Assembly: GCA_024687205.1 (NCBI GenBank)
Contig: JAILES010000012.1
Span: 1 to 64,000, forward strand
Length of the DNA stretch: 64,000 bases
Direction of reading: 5' to 3'
From: Lachnospiraceae bacterium
GTDB taxonomy: Bacteria > Bacillota > Clostridia > Lachnospirales > Lachnospiraceae
The notes under the pieces were generated by a model that was not told where the DNA came from, did no database searches, and worked only from the letters and a program-made list of their open reading frames with translations. Made by a program: the position numbers and the translations under genes. Numbering within the stretch: the stretch's first letter is position 1; every line of letters begins with the position of its first letter. Shown here one piece after another: positions 1-8,851 of this stretch.

Positions 1-1
1 G

Positions 2-706
2 AATGAAGAAGGCTATATCGTCTTCGGGGCCTATGAACAGGACGGAGATGAGAGTAATGGTCCGGAGCCCATCGAGTGGGAAATTTTGGAAGAGAACGGG
101 AAAGGCACGTTCCTCGTAAGCCGTTATGTGCTGGATGCACAGTCTTATAACAGGGAAAAAGCGCAAGTGACATGGGAGAGCTGCACGCTCAGGAGCTGGC
201 TGAATGATGAGTTCCTGAATAAAGCGTTTACATCCGGTGAACAGGCGAGGATCCGGAGCACAGAGGTAGTGAATCTTGATAATCCTAAAAATGGTTACAT
301 CGGAGGTAACAGTACCAGAGATCGGGTTTTCATGCTCAGTGTGGATGAAGTCATATCCCATTACAACTTTAACAGCTGGTATGATGAGCCGCAGGCCGGT
401 TGCAGCCAGGAGTTGATCATTTCGCCGACGGCCTATGCAAAGCAGCAGGGAGTGATTGGTTTCGAGATAGATGAGGAATATTATAACGGGTCAGCTGATA
501 AGGGATGGCGTGGTCTTATATCGGACAACTACAGCAGGGACTGCATCGGACTCGAGTGTGCGGAGTGGTGGCTTCGTTCCCCCACCGGCAATTCCTATAC
601 TGCGTGCGTTGTCATCAACTATGGCTGCGTGAGCTGGGGCAACGTCCATTTCTACATAAATGACAGCAGTGTAGGTCTGCGTCCAGCTTTATATATAGAT
701 CAGTGA
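2..706 (+). CDS. DUF6273-like domain protein, 5' end off window
   Basis: Frame is open from base 2 (NEEGYIVFGAYEQDGDESNGPEPIEWEIL...) upstream of the listed start at 86 (a TTG), so the gene is truncated by the window. C-terminal WWLRSP...VGLRPALYI pattern is typical of DUF6273/C-type-lectin-like domains. Confidence 0.75.
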   Translation, partial: NEEGYIVFGAYEQDGDESNGPEPIEWEILEENGKGTFLVSRYVLDAQSYNREKAQVTWESCTLRSWLNDEFLNKAFTSGEQARIRSTEVVNLDNPKNGYIGGNSTRDRVFMLSVDEVISHYNFNSWYDEPQAGCSQELIISPTAYAKQQGVIGFEIDEEYYNGSADKGWRGLISDNYSRDCIGLECAEWWLRSPTGNSYTACVVINYGCVSWGNVHFYINDSSVGLRPALYIDQ

Positions 707-753
707 CATATCCATGATCCCGGCTCCTCCTTGTGACTTGGAAGGATCTTAGG

Positions 754-780
754 AAACCACGGGGACGGACCTTGTGGTCT
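754..780. repeat. REP-like hairpin, copy 1 (ACCACGGGGACGGACCTTGTGGT)
   Basis: Imperfect inverted repeat ACCACG/TGTGGT around GGGACGGACCT; second copy at 896-926. Confidence 0.6.
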
Positions 781-895
781 TGCTCTTGGTCTTCCGTTCC
801 CCGGTCTTCCCTAAATCAATGATTTCCGGCATTTTTCAGATTTCCATTGCCTTCAGCCGGGGGCACGGCTCTTTATAGCGAAGATTTCCAATAGC

Positions 896-926
896 AAACC
901 ACGGGGACAGACCTCGTGGTTTTTTA
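896..926. repeat. REP-like hairpin, copy 2 (AAACCACGGGGACAGACCTCGTGGTTTTTT)
   Basis: Perfect stem AACCACG/CGTGGTT with loop GGGACAGACCT followed by T-run; same loop motif GGGACRGACCT as copy 1. Confidence 0.65.
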
Positions 927-934
927 TACCGGGA

Positions 935-1110
935 CGGCAGATCAAAGCAGCCCGCTGCGCTGGTCGCTCCGCACTAAATTCGCGCATCGCATCAAAACAA
1001 CCTGCCCGTCGCCCGACTCTTGGCGCCCGCTAAATGTAGTGAATCAGACTTGGGCTTTGGGGCAGGTTTGAAGCTTGCGGGAGCGCAGCGGACGCAAGGC
1101 TTCCTTTTTG
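935..1110. repeat. structured GC-rich intergenic element, copy A
   Basis: Core 960-1005 is similar by eye to 12832-12878. Contains 9-bp perfect inverted repeat AACCTGCCC (999-1007)/GGGCAGGTT (1060-1068) and a terminal hairpin. Confidence 0.55.
1070..1109 (+). terminator. terminator-like hairpin GAAGCTTGCG...CGCAAGGCTTC + TTTTT
   Basis: 10/11-bp stem with a single bulge, followed by CTTTTT. Confidence 0.45.
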
Positions 1111-1229
1111 ACAGAAGGACGAAGATGGAATAAAATACCAACAGCAGTTCTTTGGACCATAATCCTTAGGGATACTCTAATCTCTTCCAACTGACAACGA
1201 TTTTACTCTATCAAGCAATGAAAAAGGGC

Positions 1230-1258
1230 TTGCAATATAGGGAAAGTGGTGATAATAT
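1230..1258 (+). promoter_or_regulatory. predicted sigma-A promoter of nusA operon (TTGCAA-N17-TAATAT)
   Basis: Consensus-like -35/-10 with 17-bp spacer, upstream of nusA. Confidence 0.6.
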
Positions 1259-1270
1259 AGCAAGAGTAAC

Positions 1271-1301
1271 AAGAGTAGGTCGCAAGCCTACTCTTTCTTA
1301 T
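1271..1301 (+). promoter_or_regulatory. leader hairpin / attenuator-like structure upstream of nusA
   Basis: Perfect 9-bp inverted repeat AAGAGTAGG-tcgcaag-CCTACTCTT followed by TTCTTAT, a few nt downstream of the predicted TSS. Confidence 0.55.
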
Positions 1302-1350
1302 GGATGTAATAACGGGCATTAAAGCCCTGCAAAAATGGAGGAATATCAAG

Positions 1351-2502
1351 ATGAATAGCGAACTTATGGAGATCCTGGATGTGCTTGAAAGGGAGAGGGA
1401 TATCAGCAAGGCAGCCATCATTGAGGCTATCAAGAACTCACTGGTAACAGCCTGCAGAAATCACTTCAAATCCGCAGACAACATTAATGTTGATTTTAAT
1501 GAGGAAACCTGCGAGATGCACGTTATCGCCACCAAGGAGGTAATAGAACTTGCGGATGATGTAATGGATCCTGCCATAGAGATCAGTCTTGATGATGCAA
1601 AGCTGATAAAGGAAGATGCAAAGCCCGGAGATTTTGTGGAGGTTGAGATCAACTCAAAAGAATTCGGACGTATTGCAACACAGAATGCCAAGAACGTTAT
1701 CACCCAGAAGATACGTGAGGAAGAGAGAAACGTTGTATATAACCAGTTCCTTGAGAAGAAAAGGGATGTCATCACCGGTACCGTACAGAGACGTGTGGGA
1801 AGAGGATATTCCATCAACCTGGGTAAGACAGATGCTTTGCTTCCCGATTCCGAGATAGTTCCCGGCGAGAGGCTTAAACAGGGCGGACGTATCAAGGTAT
1901 TTGTGATCGACGTTATCAATACCAATAAGGGAGCAAAGATAACCGTAAGCCGTTCTCATCCCGAACTCGTAAAGAGGCTTTTCGAGGCAGAAGTGACCGA
2001 AATCAAGGACGGTACCGTTGAGATAATGAACATCGCAAGAGAACCCGGCAGCCGTACCAAGATGGCTGTAAGGAGCAACAATCCCAATGTTGACCCCGTA
2101 GGTGCCTGCGTAGGTGTTAACGGAAGCAGAGTTAATGCCATAGTCAGCGAGCTCTTCGGTGAGAAGATCGATATCATCAATTACAGCGATAACCCCGGTG
2201 AGCTGATCCAGAATGCACTTTCACCTGCCAAAATAGTGAACGTGTTCGCAGATCCCGATGCGCAGACGGCAAACGTGGTGGTTCCCGATTCACAGCTTTC
2301 GCTTGCTATAGGTAAGGCAGGCCAGAATGCAAGGCTTGCTGCCAAGCTTACAAATTACAAGATAGATATCAAGTCCGAGACCCAGGCACGTGATGCTTAC
2401 GGATTCAGGATCGAAGATTATTACGAAGATGAAGACGGTGAGTACACCGATGAATATGCAGAGGAAGAGTATGCCGGTGATGGAGACGGACAGGATTCTT
2501 AA
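1351..2502 (+). CDS. nusA: transcription termination/antitermination protein NusA
   Basis: MNSELMEILDVLERERDISKAAIIEAIKNSL..., S1/KH motifs (SLAIGKAGQNARLAAKLTNYKIDIKSE). ATG at 1351 preceded by GGAGG; the listed ORF start is upstream of this. Confidence 0.97.
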   Translation: MNSELMEILDVLERERDISKAAIIEAIKNSLVTACRNHFKSADNINVDFNEETCEMHVIATKEVIELADDVMDPAIEISLDDAKLIKEDAKPGDFVEVEINSKEFGRIATQNAKNVITQKIREEERNVVYNQFLEKKRDVITGTVQRRVGRGYSINLGKTDALLPDSEIVPGERLKQGGRIKVFVIDVINTNKGAKITVSRSHPELVKRLFEAEVTEIKDGTVEIMNIAREPGSRTKMAVRSNNPNVDPVGACVGVNGSRVNAIVSELFGEKIDIINYSDNPGELIQNALSPAKIVNVFADPDAQTANVVVPDSQLSLAIGKAGQNARLAAKLTNYKIDIKSETQARDAYGFRIEDYYEDEDGEYTDEYAEEEYAGDGDGQDS

Positions 2503-2788
2503 GCTTCTGGGACTGGCTAAAAGGGCCGGCAGACTGAAGAGCGGAAGCTTTCAGACGGAAGAGGCGGTTAAAGGCGGCAAAGCTACGCTGGTGCTGATAA
2601 CCGAGGATTCATCAGATGCTTCGAAAAAAGGATGGACGGATATGTGTGAGTATTACGAAGTACCGTACATCTTCTTCGGTAAAAAGGAAGAGCTCGGTCA
2701 TGCACTGGGTATGGAGTACAGAGCGGTGGCAGCCCTTACGGATCAGGGTTTTGCCGATAAGATAAAGAGTATTGCAGAGGAAAGGTAA
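2480..2788 (+). CDS. L7Ae-family ribosomal/RNA-binding protein (YlxQ)
   Basis: METDRILKLLGLAKRAGRLKSG...; overlaps the nusA 3' end. Start at 2471 or 2480. Confidence 0.85.
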   Translation: METDRILKLLGLAKRAGRLKSGSFQTEEAVKGGKATLVLITEDSSDASKKGWTDMCEYYEVPYIFFGKKEELGHALGMEYRAVAALTDQGFADKIKSIAEER

Positions 2789-2797
2789 GGCGTTTTT

Positions 2798-5602
2798 ATG
2801 GCAAAAAGAATCAGTTTATTTTCAAAGGAATTTGCGGACAGCGAAGGTAACGCGCCCAAGAATGCCCTGGTTATTGAACTGCTGGCCGGTCACGGCGTGG
2901 AAGGCAAAACAGCTTCCAGTAATATCAGTGCCGAAGAAGAAGCATTGATAACAGCGGATCTCAAGGCTAAGGGATATAAGAGGAGCGGTGATGCAGCTGA
3001 GGCTGACGTAAAGGAACCTGAGAAAAAGACGGTGACTTCTGAGGAGAAGAAGGCAGAAGTAAAGCCCGTGCAGGATGCGCCTGCGCAGGAAAAACCGGTA
3101 CAGGAGGCGCCTGTACAGGATAAGCCGGCACAGGAGGCGCCTAAAGCTGCGCCCGCGGCTGAACCGGAAAAGAAAGCACAGCAGCCTCTTCCTCCCAAAA
3201 AGAAAAGAAGCATAATAATAGTCGGCGGAAATAACGGCCATTCACAGCAGCAGAGACCGGTTCCGGGACAGAGACCGGGTAATGCCCCTGTGAACAGAGG
3301 ACCTATACGTCCCAGGGATAACCTGATCGACAGAGCCGGAGCTATCTCCAACCGTCGTGAGGCCGAAGAGGCAAGGATAAGGGATGCCGAGGAAGCAAAG
3401 CTTCGTGAGCAGGCAGCTGCAGAGCAGCGTGCACAGGAGAAGCCCGCAGCCGAGACAAGACCGGTACAGAATACCGAAACATCTCCCGCACCCGCACAGC
3501 CTGTAAGACAGCAGCCCCAGACAAGGCCCGTCCAGCAGGGACAGCAGGGAGGTGCAGGCAGACCTCAAAGACCCGACTTCAGACAGAATAACGGACGTAA
3601 TGACCAGAGAGGCTTTAACCAGTCCAGACCCGGCGGAGGCAGACCGGCGCCCGCAGCAGCTGCTGCACCCCAGCCCCAGTCCGGAGATAAGGGCGGAAGA
3701 AAGCATAATAATAAAGATAAAGACAGGGATAAGCGTGACAGAAGAGACGCAATGTTCGATGAGGACGGTGCTGTAGGACACGGCAGAAACAGCAATGCCG
3801 GCCGCTTCATCAAACCTGTAGCGAAGAAGCAGGAAGTACCTGAGGACGATATCAAGGTGATCGTACTGCCCGAGAAGCTTACCATCAAAGAGCTTGCAGA
3901 CAAGATGCGTGTCGTTCCCGCTGAAATAGTAAAGAAGCTGTTTATGCAGGGCGAGATGGTGACGGTCAATCAGGAGATCAGCTTCGAGAAGGCTGAAGAG
4001 ATCGCCATCGAATATGAGATAATGTGCGAGAAGGAAGAGAAGGTCGACGTTATCGCAGAGCTCCTCAAAGAGGATGAGGAAGATGAGAGCAAACTGGTAC
4101 CCAGACCTCCCGTTATCTGCGTAATGGGTCATGTCGATCACGGTAAGACTTCACTGCTCGATGCCATAAGGAAGACAAATGTTACCGATAAGGAAGCCGG
4201 CGGTATCACCCAGCATATCGGTGCATATATGGTGAAGATAAATGACAGGGAGATAACCTTCCTTGATACACCCGGACATGAGGCATTTACCTCCATGCGT
4301 ATGAGAGGTGCCAACTCCACGGATATCGCCATACTGGTGGTGGCTGCGGATGACGGTGTTATGCCCCAGACAGTCGAGGCTATCAACCATGCCAAGGCTG
4401 CAGGCATAGAGATCATCGTTGCGGTCAACAAGATAGATAAGCCCGGTGCAAATATCGACAGGGTTAAGCAGGAACTCACCGAGTATGAGCTGATCTCGGA
4501 AGACTGGGGCGGTTCTACGATCTTCGCTCCGGTTTCAGCCAAGACAGGTGAAGGTATAGAAGATCTGCTGGAGATGATCCTTCTTACCGCTGATGTGCTG
4601 GAACTTAAGGCTAACCCCAGAAGAAGGGGAAGAGGCCTTGTGATAGAGGCTGAGCTGGATAAGGGAAGAGGACCTGTTGCTACGGTACTTGTACAGAAGG
4701 GTACCCTGAGAGTAGGTGACTTTATCTCTGCAGGTGCTGCTCACGGTAAGGTAAGAGCAATGGTGGATGATAAGGGCCGCAGGGTTAAGGAAGCAGGACC
4801 TTCCACTCCGGTTGAGATACTCGGCCTTGACGATGTGCCCAATGCAGGTGAGATCTTCATCTGTCATCCTAATGAGAAGGAAGCAAAGAATTATGCAGAT
4901 ACCTTCATAGCACAGAACAAGGAGAAGCTGCTTGAGGATACCAAGGCCAAGATGAGTCTTGATGATCTCTTCAGTAAGATACAGGAAGGCAATCTGAAGG
5001 AACTGAACCTGATAATCAAGGCAGACGTACAGGGCAGTGTGGAAGCCGTGAAACAGTCACTGACCAAGCTTTCCAATGAAGAAGTCGTTGTCAAGGTGAT
5101 CCACGGCGGCGTGGGTGCCATCAACGAATCCGATGTGGTACTGGCCAGCGCTTCAAATGCGATAATCATAGGTTTCAATGTAAGGCCCGATGCAATGGCA
5201 AAGCAGACCGCAGAGCGCGAAGGCGTTGATGTAAGACTTTACAAGGTCATCTATCAGGCTATAGAGGATATAGAAGCAGCCATGAAGGGTATGCTGGATC
5301 CGGTATACGAAGAGAAGATCATCGGACATGCGGAGGTAAGGCAGATATTCAAGGCTTCGGCTATAGGAAATATCGCAGGTTCCTATGTGCTTGACGGTGA
5401 GTTCAAGAGAGACTGCAAGATCCGTATCAGAAGAGGAGACGAGTTAGTTTACGAAGGAAGCCTTGCATCACTTAAGCGTTTCAAGGATGATGTCAAGGAA
5501 GTCAAGGCAGGATACGAATGCGGACTTGTGTTTGACGGATATGACGGAATGCAGGAACTTGATATCGTGGAAGCATACATAATGGTTGAGGTACCCAGGT
5601 AA
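2798..5602 (+). CDS. infB: translation initiation factor IF-2
   Basis: G-domain motifs [29 protein letters not shown]; long Pro/Ala/Gln-rich N-terminus. Confidence 0.98.
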   Translation: MAKRISLFSKEFADSEGNAPKNALVIELLAGHGVEGKTASSNISAEEEALITADLKAKGYKRSGDAAEADVKEPEKKTVTSEEKKAEVKPVQDAPAQEKPVQEAPVQDKPAQEAPKAAPAAEPEKKAQQPLPPKKKRSIIIVGGNNGHSQQQRPVPGQRPGNAPVNRGPIRPRDNLIDRAGAISNRREAEEARIRDAEEAKLREQAAAEQRAQEKPAAETRPVQNTETSPAPAQPVRQQPQTRPVQQGQQGGAGRPQRPDFRQNNGRNDQRGFNQSRPGGGRPAPAAAAAPQPQSGDKGGRKHNNKDKDRDKRDRRDAMFDEDGAVGHGRNSNAGRFIKPVAKKQEVPEDDIKVIVLPEKLTIKELADKMRVVPAEIVKKLFMQGEMVTVNQEISFEKAEEIAIEYEIMCEKEEKVDVIAELLKEDEEDESKLVPRPPVICVMGHVDHGKTSLLDAIRKTNVTDKEAGGITQHIGAYMVKINDREITFLDTPGHEAFTSMRMRGANSTDIAILVVAADDGVMPQTVEAINHAKAAGIEIIVAVNKIDKPGANIDRVKQELTEYELISEDWGGSTIFAPVSAKTGEGIEDLLEMILLTADVLELKANPRRRGRGLVIEAELDKGRGPVATVLVQKGTLRVGDFISAGAAHGKVRAMVDDKGRRVKEAGPSTPVEILGLDDVPNAGEIFICHPNEKEAKNYADTFIAQNKEKLLEDTKAKMSLDDLFSKIQEGNLKELNLIIKADVQGSVEAVKQSLTKLSNEEVVVKVIHGGVGAINESDVVLASASNAIIIGFNVRPDAMAKQTAEREGVDVRLYKVIYQAIEDIEAAMKGMLDPVYEEKIIGHAEVRQIFKASAIGNIAGSYVLDGEFKRDCKIRIRRGDELVYEGSLASLKRFKDDVKEVKAGYECGLVFDGYDGMQELDIVEAYIMVEVPR

Positions 5603-5989
5603 GTGAGAAAGAACAGCGTTAAAAACATAAGGATCAATTCAGAGGTCCAGAAGATATTGTCGGAACTGCTGCGTTCGGAGATCAAGGATCCGAGAGTTCC
5701 GGAATTCACCTCCGTAACGGATGTTGAGGTAGCACCTGACTTAAAGACCTGTAAGGTGTACATCAGCACTCTGGGCGGAGAGGAAGAGGAAGCGGGCGCG
5801 CTTGAGGGACTTAAGAGCGCCGAAGGCTTTCTTAAGAGAGAACTGGCGAGAAGCCTGAATCTCAGGAATACACCGGAACTTAAGTTTTATGCCGATCATT
5901 CCATCTCTTACGGTAATCATATGTCGCAGCTTATAGATTCCGTAAGCGCGCAGGATCACGAGATGCAGAAAAAACGCGGAGAAGATTAA
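5603..5989 (+). CDS. rbfA: 30S ribosome-binding factor RbfA
   Basis: GTG start; IRINSEVQKILSELLRSEIKDPRVPEFTSVTDVEVAPDLKTCKVYIS. Confidence 0.96.
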   Translation: MRKNSVKNIRINSEVQKILSELLRSEIKDPRVPEFTSVTDVEVAPDLKTCKVYISTLGGEEEEAGALEGLKSAEGFLKRELARSLNLRNTPELKFYADHSISYGNHMSQLIDSVSAQDHEMQKKRGED

Positions 5990-6951
5990 TGGGCTTTGAT
6001 CTTTTAAAGGAAACGGCTGAGGCCGGAAGCATAGGGATCACGGGACATATAAAGCCGGACGGGGACTGTGTGGGTTCTTGTCTGGCACTTCTTATGTATC
6101 TGAGAAAAGTTTATCCGGAGAAAAAGGTAGAACTTTTTCTTGAAAAGACCGCGCCCTGTTTCAGGAACATACCCGGAGTAGAGCTCATTATCTCGGATTT
6201 CCCGGAAAGGGAGCCATTTGATGTGTTCATAGTTGCCGACACCAATAAGGAACGCACCGGGGATGCGGAAAAATACTTTGATCAGGCTAAAAAGACACTG
6301 AACATCGATCATCATATCAGCAACAAAGACGGCTGTGCAATGCTCAACCACGTGCTTCCCGGAGCGGCAGCGGCTGCCGAAGTCATTTACGGGATGATGG
6401 ATGAAAGCTATATCGATAAGGATATCGCCATACTGCTGTGCATGGGCATAGCTCATGATACCGGGGGATTTCATTTTTCAAACACCACACCGGCTACGAT
6501 GAGGATAGCCGCAAAGCTTTTGGAATACGGCTTTGACTATGCGGGGATGATGGATGAGACCTATTATTTCAAGACCTATAAGCAGAACAGACTGATAGCC
6601 GAGATAGTGCTGGAGTCGGAGCTTCATCTTAAGGGAAAAGTGATCACGGGAACCCTCACCCTCGAGCGTATGCATAAACTGGGTGTCACCAAGGATGACA
6701 CGGACGGCATCGTTAACCAGCTCCGTATCACCGAAGGGGTTGAATGCGCGATCTTCGTGTACGAAAAAAAGCCCGGAGTATTTAAGGCGAGTCTGAGGGC
6801 ATCTACGGACAATATAGATGTATCAAAACTTGCCGAGCATTTCGGCGGAGGCGGACATGTACGTGCTTCCGGATGCGAGCGGGAAGGCGTCAGCATCGAA
6901 GAGTTTAAGGATGAACTGGTGAAAGAGGCGGCAAAGCAACTGGATGTATAA
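5989..6951 (+). CDS. DHH/DHHA1 phosphoesterase, NrnA-like
   Basis: GHIKPDGDCVGS, NIDHHISN, C-terminal GGGGHVRASGC. Confidence 0.92.
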   Translation: MGFDLLKETAEAGSIGITGHIKPDGDCVGSCLALLMYLRKVYPEKKVELFLEKTAPCFRNIPGVELIISDFPEREPFDVFIVADTNKERTGDAEKYFDQAKKTLNIDHHISNKDGCAMLNHVLPGAAAAAEVIYGMMDESYIDKDIAILLCMGIAHDTGGFHFSNTTPATMRIAAKLLEYGFDYAGMMDETYYFKTYKQNRLIAEIVLESELHLKGKVITGTLTLERMHKLGVTKDDTDGIVNQLRITEGVECAIFVYEKKPGVFKASLRASTDNIDVSKLAEHFGGGGHVRASGCEREGVSIEEFKDELVKEAAKQLDV

Positions 6952-7852
6952 CGGTATCATCAATGTATATAAAGAAAAAGGCTACACGTCATTTGATGTG
7001 GTAGCGCGGCTGCGCGGGATACTGCATCAGAAAAAGATCGGCCATACAGGCACGCTTGATCCTGACGCGGAAGGCGTGCTTCCCGTATGTCTGGGGCAGG
7101 CCACGAAGCTGGTACAGATACTGACCGACAAGACTAAAGAGTATATCTGCGTCATGAGGCTGGGAGTCCGTACGGATACCGAGGATATGAGCGGAGAGAT
7201 ACTGGACAGCTGCGAAGATATACCTGATGAGGAAAGTGTAAGAGAAGCGGTGCTCTCCTTCATCGGTGAGATAGATCAGATCCCCCCCATGTATTCGGCC
7301 ATAAAGCAGGACGGCAAGAGACTTTACGAGCTGGCAAGGGCCGGTGAGGTTGTCGAACGTAAAGCCAGAAGGATAAAGATTAACGGTATAGACATACAGA
7401 AGGTGGAACTGCCTCTTGTAACCATGAAGGTGGACTGCGGCAGCGGCACCTATATCAGATCCCTCTGTCGTGACATAGGAGATAAGCTGGGCTGCGGCGC
7501 GGCAATGCAGAGTCTTATAAGAACAAGAAGCGGTGCGTATAACATAGATGATGCGCTTAAGCTTGAGCAGATCGAGGAACTTGCCGCAGAAGATAAAGAG
7601 GGCCTGCTTAAAGGAAAGCTCATCACCATGGAAGACTTTTTCTCTGAACTGCCTGCTGTCAGGTCAGGAGAAAAAGGCGAAAAGAAGCTTAAAAACGGAA
7701 ATGCCCTGTATCCGGAAGAAACAGAGACGGAAGCCGGAGGATATACGGGCAAAGTCCGTATGTATGACACGGAAGGGCATTTTACCGCAGTATATGATTA
7801 TGACGGAAAGCTGTACAAATGCAGTCTTTTCCTTGGTTTACAGGATATATGA
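6944..7852 (+). CDS. truB: tRNA pseudouridine(55) synthase TruB
   Basis: YNGIINVYKEKGYTSFDVVARLRG...KKIGHTGTLDPDAEGVLPVCLGQATK. Confidence 0.97.
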   Translation: MYNGIINVYKEKGYTSFDVVARLRGILHQKKIGHTGTLDPDAEGVLPVCLGQATKLVQILTDKTKEYICVMRLGVRTDTEDMSGEILDSCEDIPDEESVREAVLSFIGEIDQIPPMYSAIKQDGKRLYELARAGEVVERKARRIKINGIDIQKVELPLVTMKVDCGSGTYIRSLCRDIGDKLGCGAAMQSLIRTRSGAYNIDDALKLEQIEELAAEDKEGLLKGKLITMEDFFSELPAVRSGEKGEKKLKNGNALYPEETETEAGGYTGKVRMYDTEGHFTAVYDYDGKLYKCSLFLGLQDI

Positions 7853-8811
7853 AGATCATTAAACGTATTGAAGATATAATACTTGACGAGTCTACTGCCG
7901 TTGCCATAGGCAAGTTCGACGGAGTCCATGCCGGACACCGCAAACTTCTTGCCGAGCTGATGCTGGCAAAGGAAGACGGACTGAAGACCGTTGTGTTTAC
8001 TTTTGACCCGTCTCCCGATGCACTGTTCGGAAAAGGCGGCATCGGACAGCTGTCCACCATGGCCGAAAAAGAGTATGCTTTTGAGGAACTCGGTGTCGAT
8101 GTGCTGATAGAATATCCGCTGACAAGAGACAGTGCAGCCATCAGACCCGATGATTTCATAGAAGAATTTCTTGTGAAAAGTCTCAATGCCAAACTGATCA
8201 TCGCCGGTCCCGACCTGTCTTTCGGAGCAGGGGGAAAGGGAGATTTTGCGCTGCTTAATGCCCTGCGCAGTGTTTACGGATATGAGACCAGAGAAATCGA
8301 CAAGATGGTGTTCGGTGGCAAAGCCATCAGTTCCAGCAGGATAAGGAAGATGATTGAAGGCGGTGCCATGGAAGAAGCAGATGCCTGTCTCGGCAGACCT
8401 TATTCCATCCTGGGGACGGTCACGGAAGGAAAGAAGCTCGGCAGGGAACTGGGCTTTCCCACAGCCAACATGGACCTGGCTTTTGAAAAAGTGCTTCCAC
8501 CCTACGGCGTGTATTTTGCCGAGGCGGTCATTGAGGGCGGCAGATATCCGGCTCTCTGCAACATAGGGGTACGACCGACTGTGGAGGGTACGACCCGGCC
8601 GAAAGCGGAGACCCATATTCTCTTCTTTGATAAAAATATCTACGGCAGGGAGCTGCTTGTGGAGCTCATTCATTATCACAGACCGGAGAGGAAATTTGCC
8701 TCTACGGAGGAACTGAGTAAACAGATCGAAAAGGACAGGGAAGAGCTCGAAGTCTTCTTTTCGGCGATAGGTAAAAATAGCGTTTTTCAGCGTTCTGCGG
8801 ACTATATGTAG
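7849..8811 (+). CDS. ribF: bifunctional riboflavin kinase/FAD synthetase
   Basis: AIGKFDGVHAGHRKLL, GRPYSILGTVTEGKKLGRELGFPTANM; ATG at 7849 overlaps the truB stop. Confidence 0.95.
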   Translation: MKIIKRIEDIILDESTAVAIGKFDGVHAGHRKLLAELMLAKEDGLKTVVFTFDPSPDALFGKGGIGQLSTMAEKEYAFEELGVDVLIEYPLTRDSAAIRPDDFIEEFLVKSLNAKLIIAGPDLSFGAGGKGDFALLNALRSVYGYETREIDKMVFGGKAISSSRIRKMIEGGAMEEADACLGRPYSILGTVTEGKKLGRELGFPTANMDLAFEKVLPPYGVYFAEAVIEGGRYPALCNIGVRPTVEGTTRPKAETHILFFDKNIYGRELLVELIHYHRPERKFASTEELSKQIEKDREELEVFFSAIGKNSVFQRSADYM

Positions 8812-8814
8812 TGG

Positions 8815-8844
8815 TTGACAGAATATAGTTATTTCAATTAAAAT
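8815..8844 (+). promoter_or_regulatory. predicted promoter TTGACA-N18-TAAAAT
   Basis: Located immediately upstream of ATG 8852. Confidence 0.55.
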
Positions 8845-8851
8845 CTATTGT

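Noticed and set aside
896-926. Second REP hairpin as a simple rho-independent terminator of the DUF6273-like gene
   Set aside because: It could terminate transcription, but the near-identical copy at 754-780 without a good T-run argues for a repeat family first; I kept it as a repeat.
3242-4141. 299-aa antisense ORF inside infB (and similar antisense ORFs in infB, e.g. 2890-3351)
   Set aside because: Lies fully within a confident IF-2 gene; composition is the mirror of infB codon usage with no recognisable motif.
7798-8679. 293-aa antisense ORF across ribF
   Set aside because: Complete overlap with conserved ribF; no RBS/promoter or domain support.
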